Positions 26,567-34,979 of a DNA stretch of 64,000 nt are shown here, piece after piece. The notes under the pieces were generated by a model. The model did no database searches and was not told where the DNA came from. It saw only the letters and a list, made by a program, of their open reading frames with translations. The stretch covers positions 1 through 64,000 of the forward strand of contig JABDMU010000035.1 in the NCBI GenBank assembly GCA_013001285.1. Direction: 5' to 3'. The position numbers and the translations under genes were made by a program. Position 1 is the stretch's first letter. Every line of letters begins with the position of its first letter. Origin of the DNA: Flavobacteriaceae bacterium. GTDB lineage: Bacteria; Bacteroidota; Bacteroidia; Flavobacteriales; Flavobacteriaceae.

Positions 26567-27634
26567 TTAAACTTTATAGCGCCAATTATGAACATCTTCG
26601 TCTATATTATACTGAATGTTCATTAATTTTTCTTTTAAGAAATTGGCATAGGAGTCTTTAAATTTACCCAGTTCGAAAACCTCGCCAGCATGCTCAAAAG
26701 CGATAATTGGACTCACCACTGCCGCAGTTCCTGCACCGAAGATTTCCTTTAAGGTACCATTACGAGCAGCATCCTTTAATTCTTTCACTTTCAGATGTCG
26801 TACTTCACATTCTATGTTGTTATCAGCGGCTAATTGAATCAAACTTTTTCTAGTGACACCATCAAGAATGCGATCATTATTTGGTGCAGTGATCAATTTA
26901 TCACCAATTCTAAAGAAAATATTCATAGTTCCGGCTTCTTCTAGATTTTCATGAGTTCCTGCATCGGTCCAAATGATCTGTTGCAATCCTTTTTTGTTAG
27001 CCAGATTTGTTGGATAAAATTGAGCTGCATAATTCCCTGCTGCCTTGGCAAAACCAACACCACCATTCGCCGAACGCGAATATTTTTCTGCTATTAGTAC
27101 ACGAACATCTCCAGTATAATAGGCTTTAGCTGGTGAACAAATGATCATAAACTTATAAGCATTTGAAGGAGAGGCAGAAATAGCTTGTTCTGTTGCAATT
27201 ACAAATGGTCTAATATATAAGGAGTTGCCCAGGCCTTTTTTAATCCAATCTGATTCTAAATTTAATAAGGTCTTTAGTCCCTCAAAAAAGTACGCTTCTG
27301 GAAATTCAGGAATGGCCAAGCGAACGGCAGATTTATTGATACGATTGAAATTTTCATCAGGACGAAATAACCAAATCATATCATCTGCATCCTTGTAGGC
27401 TTTCATACCTTCAAATACCGCCTGCCCATAATGAAAAACTCGAGCTGATGGTTCTATTGAAAGCGCTTGATAAGGCATTATCTTTGGTGTTTTCCAGGCA
27501 CCGTTTTCATAATCACAAACAAACATGTGATCAGTAAATATTTTTCCAAATTCGAGTGTATCGAAATCCACATCATGTATGGATGTTGCTTTAACAGTTT
27601 CTATTTCGATTTTACATTTTGGTTGGTAGATCAT
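26567..27634 (-). CDS. ilvE: Branched-chain amino acid aminotransferase
   Basis: IlvE transfers the amino group of glutamate to the 2-oxo acids of Leu, Ile and Val, using PLP. The 355-residue length matches the longer BCAT-II subgroup. Landmarks: FHYGQAVFEGMKAYKD (about 67-82), the internal-aldimine Lys in GVGFAKAAGNYAAQF (about 197-211), and EAGTMNIFFRIGDKLIT then LDGVTRKSLIQLA, which bind the phosphate. GAGTAAVVSPI near the C-terminus completes the pattern. Single gene with its own -7 box and a good terminator. Confidence 0.94.
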   Translation of the reverse strand: MIYQPKCKIEIETVKATSIHDVDFDTLEFGKIFTDHMFVCDYENGAWKTPKIMPYQALSIEPSARVFHYGQAVFEGMKAYKDADDMIWLFRPDENFNRINKSAVRLAIPEFPEAYFFEGLKTLLNLESDWIKKGLGNSLYIRPFVIATEQAISASPSNAYKFMIICSPAKAYYTGDVRVLIAEKYSRSANGGVGFAKAAGNYAAQFYPTNLANKKGLQQIIWTDAGTHENLEEAGTMNIFFRIGDKLITAPNNDRILDGVTRKSLIQLAADNNIECEVRHLKVKELKDAARNGTLKEIFGAGTAAVVSPIIAFEHAGEVFELGKFKDSYANFLKEKLMNIQYNIDEDVHNWRYKV

Positions 27635-27653
27635 TATGACGTATTTATAGCTG

Positions 27654-27661
27654 CAAATTTA
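27654..27661 (-). promoter_or_regulatory. -7 promoter box of ilvE
   Basis: CAAATTTA on the plus strand is TAAATTTG on the minus strand. It lies 19 bp upstream of the ilvE start, giving a UTR near 16 nt. Confidence 0.5.
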
Positions 27662-27742
27662 AGTAATTAAACACGTACCAAAAAATTATAGATTAGTTAA
27701 AAAAATGGTATATTTATCAACTAATATTAGAATGAAATTATC

Positions 27743-28249
27743 ATGAAAAAGCACCTTATTTTTGTCTTCGTTTTTGCTTTGTTTTTGGGCTGTGATGCTC
27801 AAAAGAAAAACGAAAATAAAGAAGCAGAAAAAACAACTGATGAAATGGCATATGTGTCTATTGGTAAAGAAATCATTGCCGATGATGCCTTAGCTGCCGA
27901 TAGAATGGCTATGCATTATGAAAGTATGAAGGTTGGGGATACGGTTGATTCAAAAATGATAGCAAAAGTTGATGAAGTCTGTCAGGCGAAAGGCTGTTGG
28001 ATGAAACTAAATCTTAAGAATGGCGAACAGGTCATGGTTAAATTTAAAGACTACGGATTTTTCATGCCGAAGGATATTGCAGGTAAAGAAGTGGTTATTA
28101 ATGGAAAGGCCTTCGTAGAAGAAATGTCGGTTGAAGATCAGAAACATTTTGCGAAAGATGCAGGTCAATCTGAAGAAGAGATCGCAACCATTACAACTGT
28201 AAAAAAAACTTACGCTTTTGAAGCTGACGGAGTCTTGCTAAAACAGTAA
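27743..28249 (+). CDS. DUF4920-family lipoprotein
   Basis: 168 residues; lipobox FLGC (Cys16), then a charged linker (about 20-35). The DUF4920 domain holds KMIAKVDEVCQAKGCWMKL (about 72-90, a CxxxxCW element), VMVKFKDYGFFMPKDIAGK and VINGKAFVEEMSVEDQKHFA, as in OB-fold-like periplasmic proteins of Bacteroidota. The two Cys could bind metal or form a disulfide. It is followed after 1 bp by mnmD, implying one transcript, but the functions look unrelated. Confidence 0.88.
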   Translation: MKKHLIFVFVFALFLGCDAQKKNENKEAEKTTDEMAYVSIGKEIIADDALAADRMAMHYESMKVGDTVDSKMIAKVDEVCQAKGCWMKLNLKNGEQVMVKFKDYGFFMPKDIAGKEVVINGKAFVEEMSVEDQKHFAKDAGQSEEEIATITTVKKTYAFEADGVLLKQ

Positions 28250-28250
28250 G

Positions 28251-28925
28251 ATGAAACGAAAGATCATCACGACAAATGATGGTTCTAAAACCATTCATAT
28301 TGAAGAATGGAATGAACAGTATCATTCTATACATGGTGCTATTCAAGAAGCGCAACACGTTTTTATTAAAAACGGCCTAGATCATTTCCTTTCGAAAACA
28401 AAAAACAAAGCCATTTCAATTCTTGAAATTGGTTTCGGAACAGGATTAAATGCGTTTTTGACTTACCTACAATCTGAAAAGATCGCGACCCAATTTAACT
28501 ATGTTGGAGTTGAAGCATATCCAATATTATCAGACGAATTGGATCAGCTAAATTATGCCGAATTGATTTCTAAAAATCAAAAGCACTTATTTTTGAAATT
28601 ACATACTATACCGTGGGGTGAAGAAACTATAATTAGTTCTAATTTCTCATTGTTGAAACGCAAACAACATTTTCAAGATATAAGTGATATGGCTGCTTTT
28701 GACTTGATTTATTTTGACGCTTTCGGAGCTCGTGTTCAACCTGATCTATGGACGGAATCAATTTTCAATATCATGTCAAAAGCCTTGAGGAAAGATGGTG
28801 TTTTAGTCACCTATTCAGCAAAAGGGAGTGCCAGACGTGCCATGGAATCTGTAGGCTTAACAACCGAAATATTGGCTGGCCCTCCGGGAAAAAGACATAT
28901 GTTAAGAGCAACTAAAAAATCTTAA
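28251..28925 (+). CDS. mnmD: tRNA mnm5s2U34 methyltransferase MnmD
   Basis: 224 residues of the DUF752/MnmD methyltransferase family. It adds the last methyl group to 5-aminomethyl-2-thiouridine at tRNA position 34, using S-adenosylmethionine. In Enterobacteria this domain is fused to an FAD oxidase as MnmC; here it stands alone, as in most Bacteroidota. Visible: the SAM motif ISILEIGFGTGLNAFLTYL (about 56-74), YHSIHGAIQEAQHVFI upstream of it, LIYFDAFGARVQPDLW (about 152-167), TYSAKGSARRAMESVG and GPPGKRHMLRA at the end. It lies 1 bp after the DUF4920 gene. Confidence 0.92.
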   Translation: MKRKIITTNDGSKTIHIEEWNEQYHSIHGAIQEAQHVFIKNGLDHFLSKTKNKAISILEIGFGTGLNAFLTYLQSEKIATQFNYVGVEAYPILSDELDQLNYAELISKNQKHLFLKLHTIPWGEETIISSNFSLLKRKQHFQDISDMAAFDLIYFDAFGARVQPDLWTESIFNIMSKALRKDGVLVTYSAKGSARRAMESVGLTTEILAGPPGKRHMLRATKKS

Positions 28926-28986
28926 CTTCGACATAAATTAGTGTTAAACCTAATCTAAAATATAAATTCAACATGGGCCTAAGCCT

Positions 28987-28994
28987 TACCTTTG
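28987..28994 (+). promoter_or_regulatory. -7 promoter box of the TIGR01777 gene
   Basis: TACCTTTG matches TAnnTTTG and ends only 7 bp before the ATG at 29002. If functional, the transcript has a 5' UTR of about 4 nt, close to leaderless. Confidence 0.5.
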
Positions 28995-29001
28995 TAGAAC
29001 T

Positions 29002-29910
29002 ATGAAAAAGGTTTTAATTACAGGAGCAACAGGACTTATTGGACAACAATTAGTCAAGGAATTAAGGCGTAAAAATTACGCGATTAATTACTTAACTACG
29101 CGTGAAGTTAGGCCAAGCGATGACCCAAACTATCAAGGGTTTCATTGGAATCCTGAATTAGGTGAAATTAATGTTGAATGTTTCAAAGATGTCTCATACA
29201 TAATAAATCTTGCTGGAGCTCCCATTGCACAACGTTGGACAGCATCCAATAAAAAAATCATCATGGATAGTCGTACCAATTCGGTGAGATTGCTTTACGA
29301 TTCAATAAAGCAAAATGGACTGAAAATAGAACACTTTATTTCGGCCAGTGCAATAGGTTATTATCCGTATTCTGAAACTCGCTTATATGATGAAGAATAC
29401 ACATCTACAATGGATAGTTTCATTGTAAATGTCGTTCGAGAATGGGAAGCTTCTGCCGATAACTTTAAACAGCTAAATATTCCAGTTGCCAAGATTAGGA
29501 TTGGTATGGTTTTATCTGATAAAGGTGGCGTCCTTTCACAATTAGTAAAGCCGATCAAAAGTTATGTTGGCGCGGTTTTGGGTTCAGGAAATCAATGGCA
29601 ATCTTGGATACATATTGAAGATCTCGCAGGGATCTTTATCTATTTACTTGAGCATCATAAAGATGGTGTTTATAATGGTGTGGCACCTAATCCTGTGACC
29701 CATAAGGCCATGACAAAGGAAATTGCCAGAATTTTAAATAAGCCTTTGTGGTTACCTAAAGTACCCACTGGTTTTTTAAGATTGGTACTTGGAAAAATGC
29801 ATGTTCTAGTGACTAAGGGCCAACGTGTAAACTCCAAAAAAATAGAATCAATTGGATATGAATTCAAGTATTTTCAACTTCGGAATGCACTTGAGAATTT
29901 ATTGAAATAA
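29002..29910 (+). CDS. TIGR01777-family NAD(P)-binding epimerase-like protein
   Basis: 302 residues of the short-chain-dehydrogenase-like epimerase group (YfcH type). The Rossmann motif is GATGLIGQQLV (7-17). YIINLAGAPIAQRW (about 70-83), SASAIGYYPYSE and REWEASAD lead to the DUF1731 C-terminal domain (NPVTHKAMTKEIARIL, PTGFLRLVLGKM). The active-site Tyr-x3-Lys of true SDRs is not conserved in this group and its substrate is unknown. It has its own promoter and ends in a good terminator. Confidence 0.9.
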   Translation: MKKVLITGATGLIGQQLVKELRRKNYAINYLTTREVRPSDDPNYQGFHWNPELGEINVECFKDVSYIINLAGAPIAQRWTASNKKIIMDSRTNSVRLLYDSIKQNGLKIEHFISASAIGYYPYSETRLYDEEYTSTMDSFIVNVVREWEASADNFKQLNIPVAKIRIGMVLSDKGGVLSQLVKPIKSYVGAVLGSGNQWQSWIHIEDLAGIFIYLLEHHKDGVYNGVAPNPVTHKAMTKEIARILNKPLWLPKVPTGFLRLVLGKMHVLVTKGQRVNSKKIESIGYEFKYFQLRNALENLLK

Positions 29911-29938
29911 AAAAGGCCTTCTGTTAAGAAAGCCTTTT
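29911..29938 (+). terminator. Terminator after the TIGR01777 gene
   Basis: AAAAGGCCTTCT (29911-29922) pairs with AGAAAGCCTTTT (29927-29938) around a 4-nt loop with one mismatch. It starts right after the stop codon. The A-tract on the left also makes it useful for the convergent YceI gene. Confidence 0.85.
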
Positions 29939-29958
29939 ATGTATTTATTTACAATCGA

Positions 29959-30630
29959 TTATGCTTTTGAAGCAGAAACCGTAATTTTTAATTCAATTTC
30001 GTCATTTACAAACTTGTCACCTAAATTATCAAATATTGATTTAGAGCCAAAATTTGCACCCCATTTTGTTCTATCAATAGTAAAGGCATCACTATTTATT
30101 TTTAGCATGTCTCCTTCTTGAGTAATGCTTACAGGGAATGAGATATTATTTTTAACACCTTTCAAGTCTAAATTACCTTTTAAAATGGTTTTTCCACCTT
30201 CAGCTACTTCAGAACCCGTAACTTCAAAAAGAGCTGATGGAAATTGGTTAGTATTAAAGAAATCACCTTCTTTTCCTGCAACAGTACCCATTAAATGAGA
30301 TTCCAAATTTGATTTCGCTTTTCCTTCGAGATCTAAGACTACAATTGATTTCATGTCAATTAAAAATGTCCCGCTCTTTATCATACCATTATCTACTTTA
30401 AAAACACCATTCTCGATATTTATAGTACCATTATGTGTTGCTGTTGGTTTGAATCCTTTCCATTCAATAGTAGATTCGGCAGCATTCACTTTGTATTTTT
30501 CAGCTGAAGTTTCAGTAACTGCAACTTCCTTCGCTTCACTTGTTGTAGCTTCATCAGCCTTTTTCTTACATCCCACAACAACAAGGCTTATAAAAAGAAC
30601 AAGAACTAAATTCGAAATTAATTTTTTCAT
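29959..30630 (-). CDS. YceI-family lipoprotein
   Basis: 223 residues; lipobox VVGC (Cys21), then a Lys/Glu/Ala-rich linker (to about 45). The YceI beta-barrel follows: YKVNAAESTIEWKGFKP, GTINIENGVFKV, HLMGTVAGKEGDFFNTNQFP (about 108-127, the typical x-FF-(D/N)-x-x-x-(F/Y)-P element) and LKGNLDLKGVKNNISFPVSI. YceI proteins bind polyisoprenoid or other amphiphilic lipids in the periplasm. This is one of three YceI genes in the window and the only lipoprotein form. Its specific ligand is unknown. Confidence 0.9.
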   Translation of the reverse strand: MKKLISNLVLVLFISLVVVGCKKKADEATTSEAKEVAVTETSAEKYKVNAAESTIEWKGFKPTATHNGTINIENGVFKVDNGMIKSGTFLIDMKSIVVLDLEGKAKSNLESHLMGTVAGKEGDFFNTNQFPSALFEVTGSEVAEGGKTILKGNLDLKGVKNNISFPVSITQEGDMLKINSDAFTIDRTKWGANFGSKSIFDNLGDKFVNDEIELKITVSASKA

Positions 30631-30706
30631 TGAAATTTTTGTTTTAAAGTTAGCTGCAAAAATAAGAATTAATTTGTTAAAAAAAATTTAAATTATTTCG
30701 TGACAT

Positions 30707-30739
30707 TTTGACATTTTACGAATAATGGCAGTACTTTTG
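30707..30739 (+). promoter_or_regulatory. Promoter of grpE-dnaJ with both -33 and -7 elements
   Basis: TTTG at 30707-30710 and TACTTTTG at 30732-30739, separated by 21 bp, form a full Bacteroidota-type promoter (TTTG-N19-21-TAnnTTTG). A short direct repeat TGACATTT (30701-30708 and 30709-30716) overlaps the -33 element and might be a regulatory site. The 5' UTR to grpE is about 48 nt. Confidence 0.65.
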
Positions 30740-30790
30740 CCAATCATTAAAATGAATATAATATTGAAGTAGAAAAATTGTGACTGTTTT

Positions 30791-31348
30791 ATGAGCAAAA
30801 AAACTAAAAAAACAACTATTGACGAAAGCGTGACTGAAGAACAAGATACAACTGTTGTAACTGATGAAAACACAGAAGAACAGGCTGTTGAGCAGACTCG
30901 TGAGGAGAAACTTGAAGAGGAATTACAGATAGAAAAGGATAAATTTCTACGACTTTTCGCAGAGTTTGAAAACTATAAAAAGCGAACGTCTAAAGAACGT
31001 ATTGATCTGTTCAAAACGGCAGGCGAAGATGTCATGCTTGCACTATTACCGGTACTAGACGATTTTGAACGTGCCTTAAGTCATATTGAAGATGACAAGG
31101 AAGCAGAAGATCTTAGAAAAGGTGTATTGCTCATTTATAATAAGCTATTAACTGCACTCGAACAAAAAGGACTGAAGGCCATCACAATTGAAAAAGGTGA
31201 TGACTTTAATCCTGATAACCACGAAGCTATTACTCAAATTCCGGCTCCTAATGATAAATTAAAAGGTAAGATCATAGATGTTGTTGAAAAAGGCTATGTG
31301 CTAGGTGATAAAGTAATTCGATTTCCAAAAGTTGTCATTGGACAATAA
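30791..31348 (+). CDS. grpE: Nucleotide exchange factor GrpE
   Basis: GrpE releases ADP from DnaK, resetting the chaperone cycle. The 185 residues have an acidic low-complexity N-terminus (about 1-35), a long coiled coil (about 35-80; [21 protein letters not shown], landmark only at 33-53), then [23 protein letters not shown] and the beta domain [10 protein letters not shown]...[21 protein letters not shown]. dnaJ follows 11 bp later. dnaK is not in this window. The -33/-7 promoter is complete, more so than for most genes here. Confidence 0.95.
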   Translation: MSKKTKKTTIDESVTEEQDTTVVTDENTEEQAVEQTREEKLEEELQIEKDKFLRLFAEFENYKKRTSKERIDLFKTAGEDVMLALLPVLDDFERALSHIEDDKEAEDLRKGVLLIYNKLLTALEQKGLKAITIEKGDDFNPDNHEAITQIPAPNDKLKGKIIDVVEKGYVLGDKVIRFPKVVIGQ

Positions 31349-31359
31349 AAAACAGTAAA

Positions 31360-32472
31360 ATGGCAAAACAAGATTATTACGAGATATTAGGTATTGATAA
31401 AAATGCCTCTGATGCTGAAATTAAAAAGGCATATAGAAAAAAGGCGATCAAATATCATCCAGATAAAAATCCTGACGATAAAACGGCCGAAGAAAATTTT
31501 AAAAAAGCAGCTGAAGCTTATGAAGTTTTGAGCGATCCAGATAAAAAGGCGCGCTATGACCAATTTGGGCATTCTGCCTTTGAAGGTGCTGGTGGTTTTG
31601 GTGGTGGCGGTATGAATATGGATGACATATTCAGTCAGTTTGGAGATATTTTTGGAGGTGGATTTGGTGGAGGTTTCTCTGGATTTGGCGGTTCAAGACA
31701 GCGCATGGTAAAAGGAAGTAACTTACGTATTAAAGTTAAACTCAATCTTGAAGAGATAGCCAATGGCGTTGAAAAAAAGGTAAAGGTAAAACGAAAAGTT
31801 CAAGCCACTGGTGTTAGTTATAAAACCTGTTCAACTTGCCAGGGATCTGGTCAGATCACACGCGTAACAAATACCATCTTAGGTAGAATGCAAACGGCAA
31901 CAACATGTAATGTTTGTGGTGGTGCTGGCGAAACTATAGACAAAAAACCGGCAGGAGCAGATGCTCATGGTCTTATTCCAAAAGAGGAAACGGTTTCAAT
32001 TAAAATACCTGCAGGTGTTGTTGAAGGTATGCAATTAAAAGTAGCAGGTAAAGGTAATGAAGCACCTGGTAGAGGAATTAGTGGAGATCTTTTGGTGGTT
32101 ATAACCGAAGAGTCTCATCCAACCTTACAACGTGAAGGAGATAATTTACACTATGACCTGTATATCAGTTTACCAGATGCCGTTTTAGGAACTTCAAAAG
32201 AAATTGATACCGTAACCGGAAAAGTGAGAATAAAAGTCGAAGCTGGAGTACAATCTGGGAAGATATTGAGATTAAGAGGCAAAGGGATACCTAGTATTAA
32301 TGGATATGGAAAAGGTGATCTTTTAGTGCATGTCAATGTATGGACCCCAAAAACCTTGAACAAAGAACAGAAAGCATTTTTTGAAACTATGAAAGATGAT
32401 GATCATTTTGAGCCAAAACCAGAAAGTTCTGATAAATCATTTTTTGAGAAAGTTAAGGATATGTTTTCGTAA
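31360..32472 (+). CDS. dnaJ: Molecular chaperone DnaJ with a reduced zinc-binding domain
   Basis: DnaJ delivers unfolded proteins to DnaK and stimulates its ATPase. J domain 1-70 with HPD at 33-35; G/F-rich region about 75-112 (repeated GGGFGG); client-binding domain with [32 protein letters not shown] and [16 protein letters not shown]. The cysteine-rich domain has only two CxxCxGxG motifs (CSTCQGSG 157-164, CNVCGGAG 183-190) instead of four, so it can bind one zinc, not two. I recall the same shortening in other flavobacterial DnaJ proteins. Operon with grpE; two hairpins follow. Confidence 0.95.
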   Translation: MAKQDYYEILGIDKNASDAEIKKAYRKKAIKYHPDKNPDDKTAEENFKKAAEAYEVLSDPDKKARYDQFGHSAFEGAGGFGGGGMNMDDIFSQFGDIFGGGFGGGFSGFGGSRQRMVKGSNLRIKVKLNLEEIANGVEKKVKVKRKVQATGVSYKTCSTCQGSGQITRVTNTILGRMQTATTCNVCGGAGETIDKKPAGADAHGLIPKEETVSIKIPAGVVEGMQLKVAGKGNEAPGRGISGDLLVVITEESHPTLQREGDNLHYDLYISLPDAVLGTSKEIDTVTGKVRIKVEAGVQSGKILRLRGKGIPSINGYGKGDLLVHVNVWTPKTLNKEQKAFFETMKDDDHFEPKPESSDKSFFEKVKDMFS

Positions 32473-32560
32473 GTATCACAGGTCCTTTTAAGTACGAAGT
32501 CCTTTCCCTGAGGCTTTGAAAAGAATTTCTTGAATTGACATTTCTTTTAATAAAAAAAGT

Positions 32561-32656
32561 TATATTTGATTATCACTAATGTGTGTTAGTGGTAATTTTT
32601 CTTTTTCATAGCAATTTTTCCCATCCTTATTTTTTTAAGGGTGGGTTTTGTTTTTT
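32561..32656 (+). ncRNA. Possible small RNA between dnaJ and the ABC exporter genes
   Basis: A -7-like box TATATTTG (32561-32568) stands just before a hairpin ATTATCACTAA/TTAGTGGTAAT (32569-32579 and 32586-32596, one G-T pair). A second hairpin, CCCATCCTTA/TAAGGGTGGG (32620-32629 and 32636-32645), is followed by a T-rich tract. TTGACA lies at 32535-32540, 23 bp from the box when counted from its TTG. The two hairpins may simply be tandem terminators of grpE-dnaJ, but box plus terminator could also define an RNA of about 80 nt. Confidence 0.3.
32620..32656 (+). terminator. Intrinsic terminator downstream of grpE-dnaJ
   Basis: Ten-base stem CCCATCCTTA (32620-32629) and TAAGGGTGGG (32636-32645) with one wobble pair, a 6-nt T loop, then TTTTGTTTTTTG. 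It ends transcription entering from dnaJ before the ABC exporter operon. An additional hairpin lies at 32569-32596. Confidence 0.8.
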
Positions 32657-32737
32657 GAGCAATTCAAAAAAAACAAGTAAAGTTCACTTAACATTTAATA
32701 TCTTTACGCCACTTATTTTTTTACAAAAATTATCTTT

Positions 32738-33664
32738 ATGAGCGACTTATTGGTGGCGAATTCCGTCTCTAAAAATTTTGGCAATTTCAAAGCATTAAAT
32801 GATGTTTCAATAGCCGTTCCTGAAGGTAGTATTTTTGGATTGCTAGGCCCTAATGGTGCTGGAAAAACGACGCTGATTAGAATTATTAATCAGATAACCA
32901 TGCCAGATTCTGGAACAGTATTTCTCGATAATGAGCCATTAAAGGCTCATCACATTCAGGATATTGGCTATTTACCTGAAGAACGCGGCCTCTATAAATC
33001 GATGAAAGTGGGTGAACAGGCGCTTTATTTAGCCCAACTTAAAGGCCTTTCAAAATCTGAAGCAAAAAAACGTCTAAAATATTGGTTTGATAAATTGGAT
33101 ATCGGTGACTGGTGGCATAAAAAGATCCAAGAACTTTCAAAAGGAATGGCCCAAAAGATCCAGTTCGTTGTAACGGTTTTACATAAACCAAAACTTCTGA
33201 TATTTGATGAGCCTTTTTCTGGGTTCGACCCGATTAACGCCAATATTATCAAGGATGAAATATTGCAATTGCGCGATGAAGGAGCAACTGTTATTTTTTC
33301 TACGCATCGCATGGAATCAGTAGAGGAACTTTGTGACCATATAGCACTTCTACATGAGGCTAATAAGATTTTGGATGGCAAATTGATCGATATTAAACAT
33401 CAGTTCAAGACCAATACTTTTGAGGTTGGACTCGTTACAAATAATGAAGCAAAATTAACCCAAATACTAAAGGAAAAATTTGAAATATCACAAGCCGATT
33501 TCAGATCCTTGAATAATGATTTGAAATTAAATATTAAACTCAAAAGCCAAGAATCGTCAAATGACCTCCTAAGGTTTTTAACGAGCCATGCCGAAGTCAA
33601 TCATTTTAACGAATTGGTACCTTCAGCAAACGATATTTTTATTCAAACTGTTCGAAATAACTAA
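32738..33664 (+). CDS. ABC exporter ATPase (NatA-like)
   Basis: 308 residues: a nucleotide-binding domain (about 1-225) with Walker A LGPNGAGKTTLIR (about 36-48), Q-loop, signature LSKGMAQKIQF (about 132-142), Walker B LLIFDEPFSGFD (about 151-162) and switch His in FSTHRM. A C-terminal domain (about 230-308) of the DrrA/NatA type follows. The signature is LSKGM rather than LSGGQ, as usual for this group. It is one base away from the permease gene. Together they resemble the sodium exporter NatAB, though the cargo is not provable from sequence. Confidence 0.9.
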   Translation: MSDLLVANSVSKNFGNFKALNDVSIAVPEGSIFGLLGPNGAGKTTLIRIINQITMPDSGTVFLDNEPLKAHHIQDIGYLPEERGLYKSMKVGEQALYLAQLKGLSKSEAKKRLKYWFDKLDIGDWWHKKIQELSKGMAQKIQFVVTVLHKPKLLIFDEPFSGFDPINANIIKDEILQLRDEGATVIFSTHRMESVEELCDHIALLHEANKILDGKLIDIKHQFKTNTFEVGLVTNNEAKLTQILKEKFEISQADFRSLNNDLKLNIKLKSQESSNDLLRFLTSHAEVNHFNELVPSANDIFIQTVRNN

Positions 33665-33665
33665 T

Positions 33666-34976
33666 ATGAATCACCTTGGATTAGTCATAAAACGGGAATA
33701 CCTTACCAAAGTAAGGAATAAGGCTTTTATTGTAATGACCATTTTAAGTCCTATTATTTTTATGGCATTGTTTGCTTTGGTGGGTTATCTTTCACAAATA
33801 AACAATAGCAAAGAGCGCACAATTGCTGTTTTAGATGAATCTGGAAAATTAGCCTCTGTTTTTGAAAACAAAGAGAATCTCACCTTTGTAAGATTAGATG
33901 ATATGACCCTCGATGAAGCCAAACAACAGGTTGAGGATAATGGGGACTATGGCTTACTACATATTGAGAATTATCCCGAATTAAGCGAGATAGCAAAAAG
34001 TATCAAGTTTTATTCTGAAGACTCGCCGTCACTTACCTTAATTGCAAGTTTAGAAAACAGACTTGAAAAAGAAATGACCGATCTAAGGTTACAACAAAAT
34101 GGCGTTGATATTGAAAAATTGCGTGCTTCAGAAACCAGAATCGATATTGTGCAAGAGAGTTTTCTTGGTGAAAAATCATCAAAAATAGACAATGTAGTCA
34201 AACTTGCTTTTGGAGGATTTGCGGGTTATATGCTTTTTATGTTCATTATTATTTATGGTAACATGATCATGAGAAGTGTGATTGAAGAAAAAACGAGTCG
34301 TATTATTGAAGTGATCATTTCGTCAGTAAAACCCATGCAATTACTGATGGGTAAGATCATTGGTACCTCACTAGCTGGAATTACGCAATTTGCGATTTGG
34401 GTTGTATTGGGTGGCGGATTGATGTTGATTGTATCTGCAATTTTTGGAATAGATATGTCCGAAATGCAGTCCCAACAGGAGGTTATGGAACAAGCAGTAG
34501 AAGCCTCAGGTGGAGCATTCAACATGCAAACATTAATGAATGCCATCTTCAATTTACCGTTAGTAAATTTAATGATCGCTTTTATTTTGTTTTTTATTGG
34601 TGGATATTTATTATACAGTTCGTTATACGCTGCAATTGGAGCGGCTGTAGATAATGAAACTGATACACAGCAATTTTTAATGCCCATTTTAATTCCGTTG
34701 ATTTTGGCGGTATATGTAGGGGTATTCACTGTGATCGAAGATCCGCATGGTACGGTTTCAACAGTATTTTCTTTCATACCTTTTACATCTCCAGTGGTCA
34801 TGCTAATGCGCATTCCTTTTGATGTACCGCTTTGGCAACAACTGGTGTCATTGGTTTTGCTATTTGCCACCTTTATGTTCACGGTTTGGTTTGCAGCTAA
34901 AATCTATAGAGTAGGCATTTTAATGTATGGAAAGAAACCAAGTTATAAGGAATTGTTTAAGTGGTTAAAATATTAG
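33666..34976 (+). CDS. ABC-2 type permease (NatB-like)
   Basis: 436 residues from MNHLGLVIKREYLTKVRNKA; a longer in-frame start would overlap the ATPase gene by 77 bp and lacks support. One N-terminal helix (about 22-44), a large extracytoplasmic domain (about 45-170), then about five more helices with the ABC-2 block SRIIEVIISSVKPMQLLMGKI (about 211-231; landmark only), which contacts the ATPase. PFTSPVVMLMRIPF lies near the end. Operon with the ATPase and probably with the MscS and response-regulator genes that follow at 3-bp gaps. Confidence 0.9.
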   Translation: MNHLGLVIKREYLTKVRNKAFIVMTILSPIIFMALFALVGYLSQINNSKERTIAVLDESGKLASVFENKENLTFVRLDDMTLDEAKQQVEDNGDYGLLHIENYPELSEIAKSIKFYSEDSPSLTLIASLENRLEKEMTDLRLQQNGVDIEKLRASETRIDIVQESFLGEKSSKIDNVVKLAFGGFAGYMLFMFIIIYGNMIMRSVIEEKTSRIIEVIISSVKPMQLLMGKIIGTSLAGITQFAIWVVLGGGLMLIVSAIFGIDMSEMQSQQEVMEQAVEASGGAFNMQTLMNAIFNLPLVNLMIAFILFFIGGYLLYSSLYAAIGAAVDNETDTQQFLMPILIPLILAVYVGVFTVIEDPHGTVSTVFSFIPFTSPVVMLMRIPFDVPLWQQLVSLVLLFATFMFTVWFAAKIYRVGILMYGKKPSYKELFKWLKY

Positions 34977-34979
34977 CAT

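Noticed and set aside
34253-34882. A 209-codon open frame on the minus strand
   Set aside because: It lies wholly inside the well-supported permease gene on the other strand and its translation is a low-complexity Ile/Thr/Ser/Pro mix with no family features.
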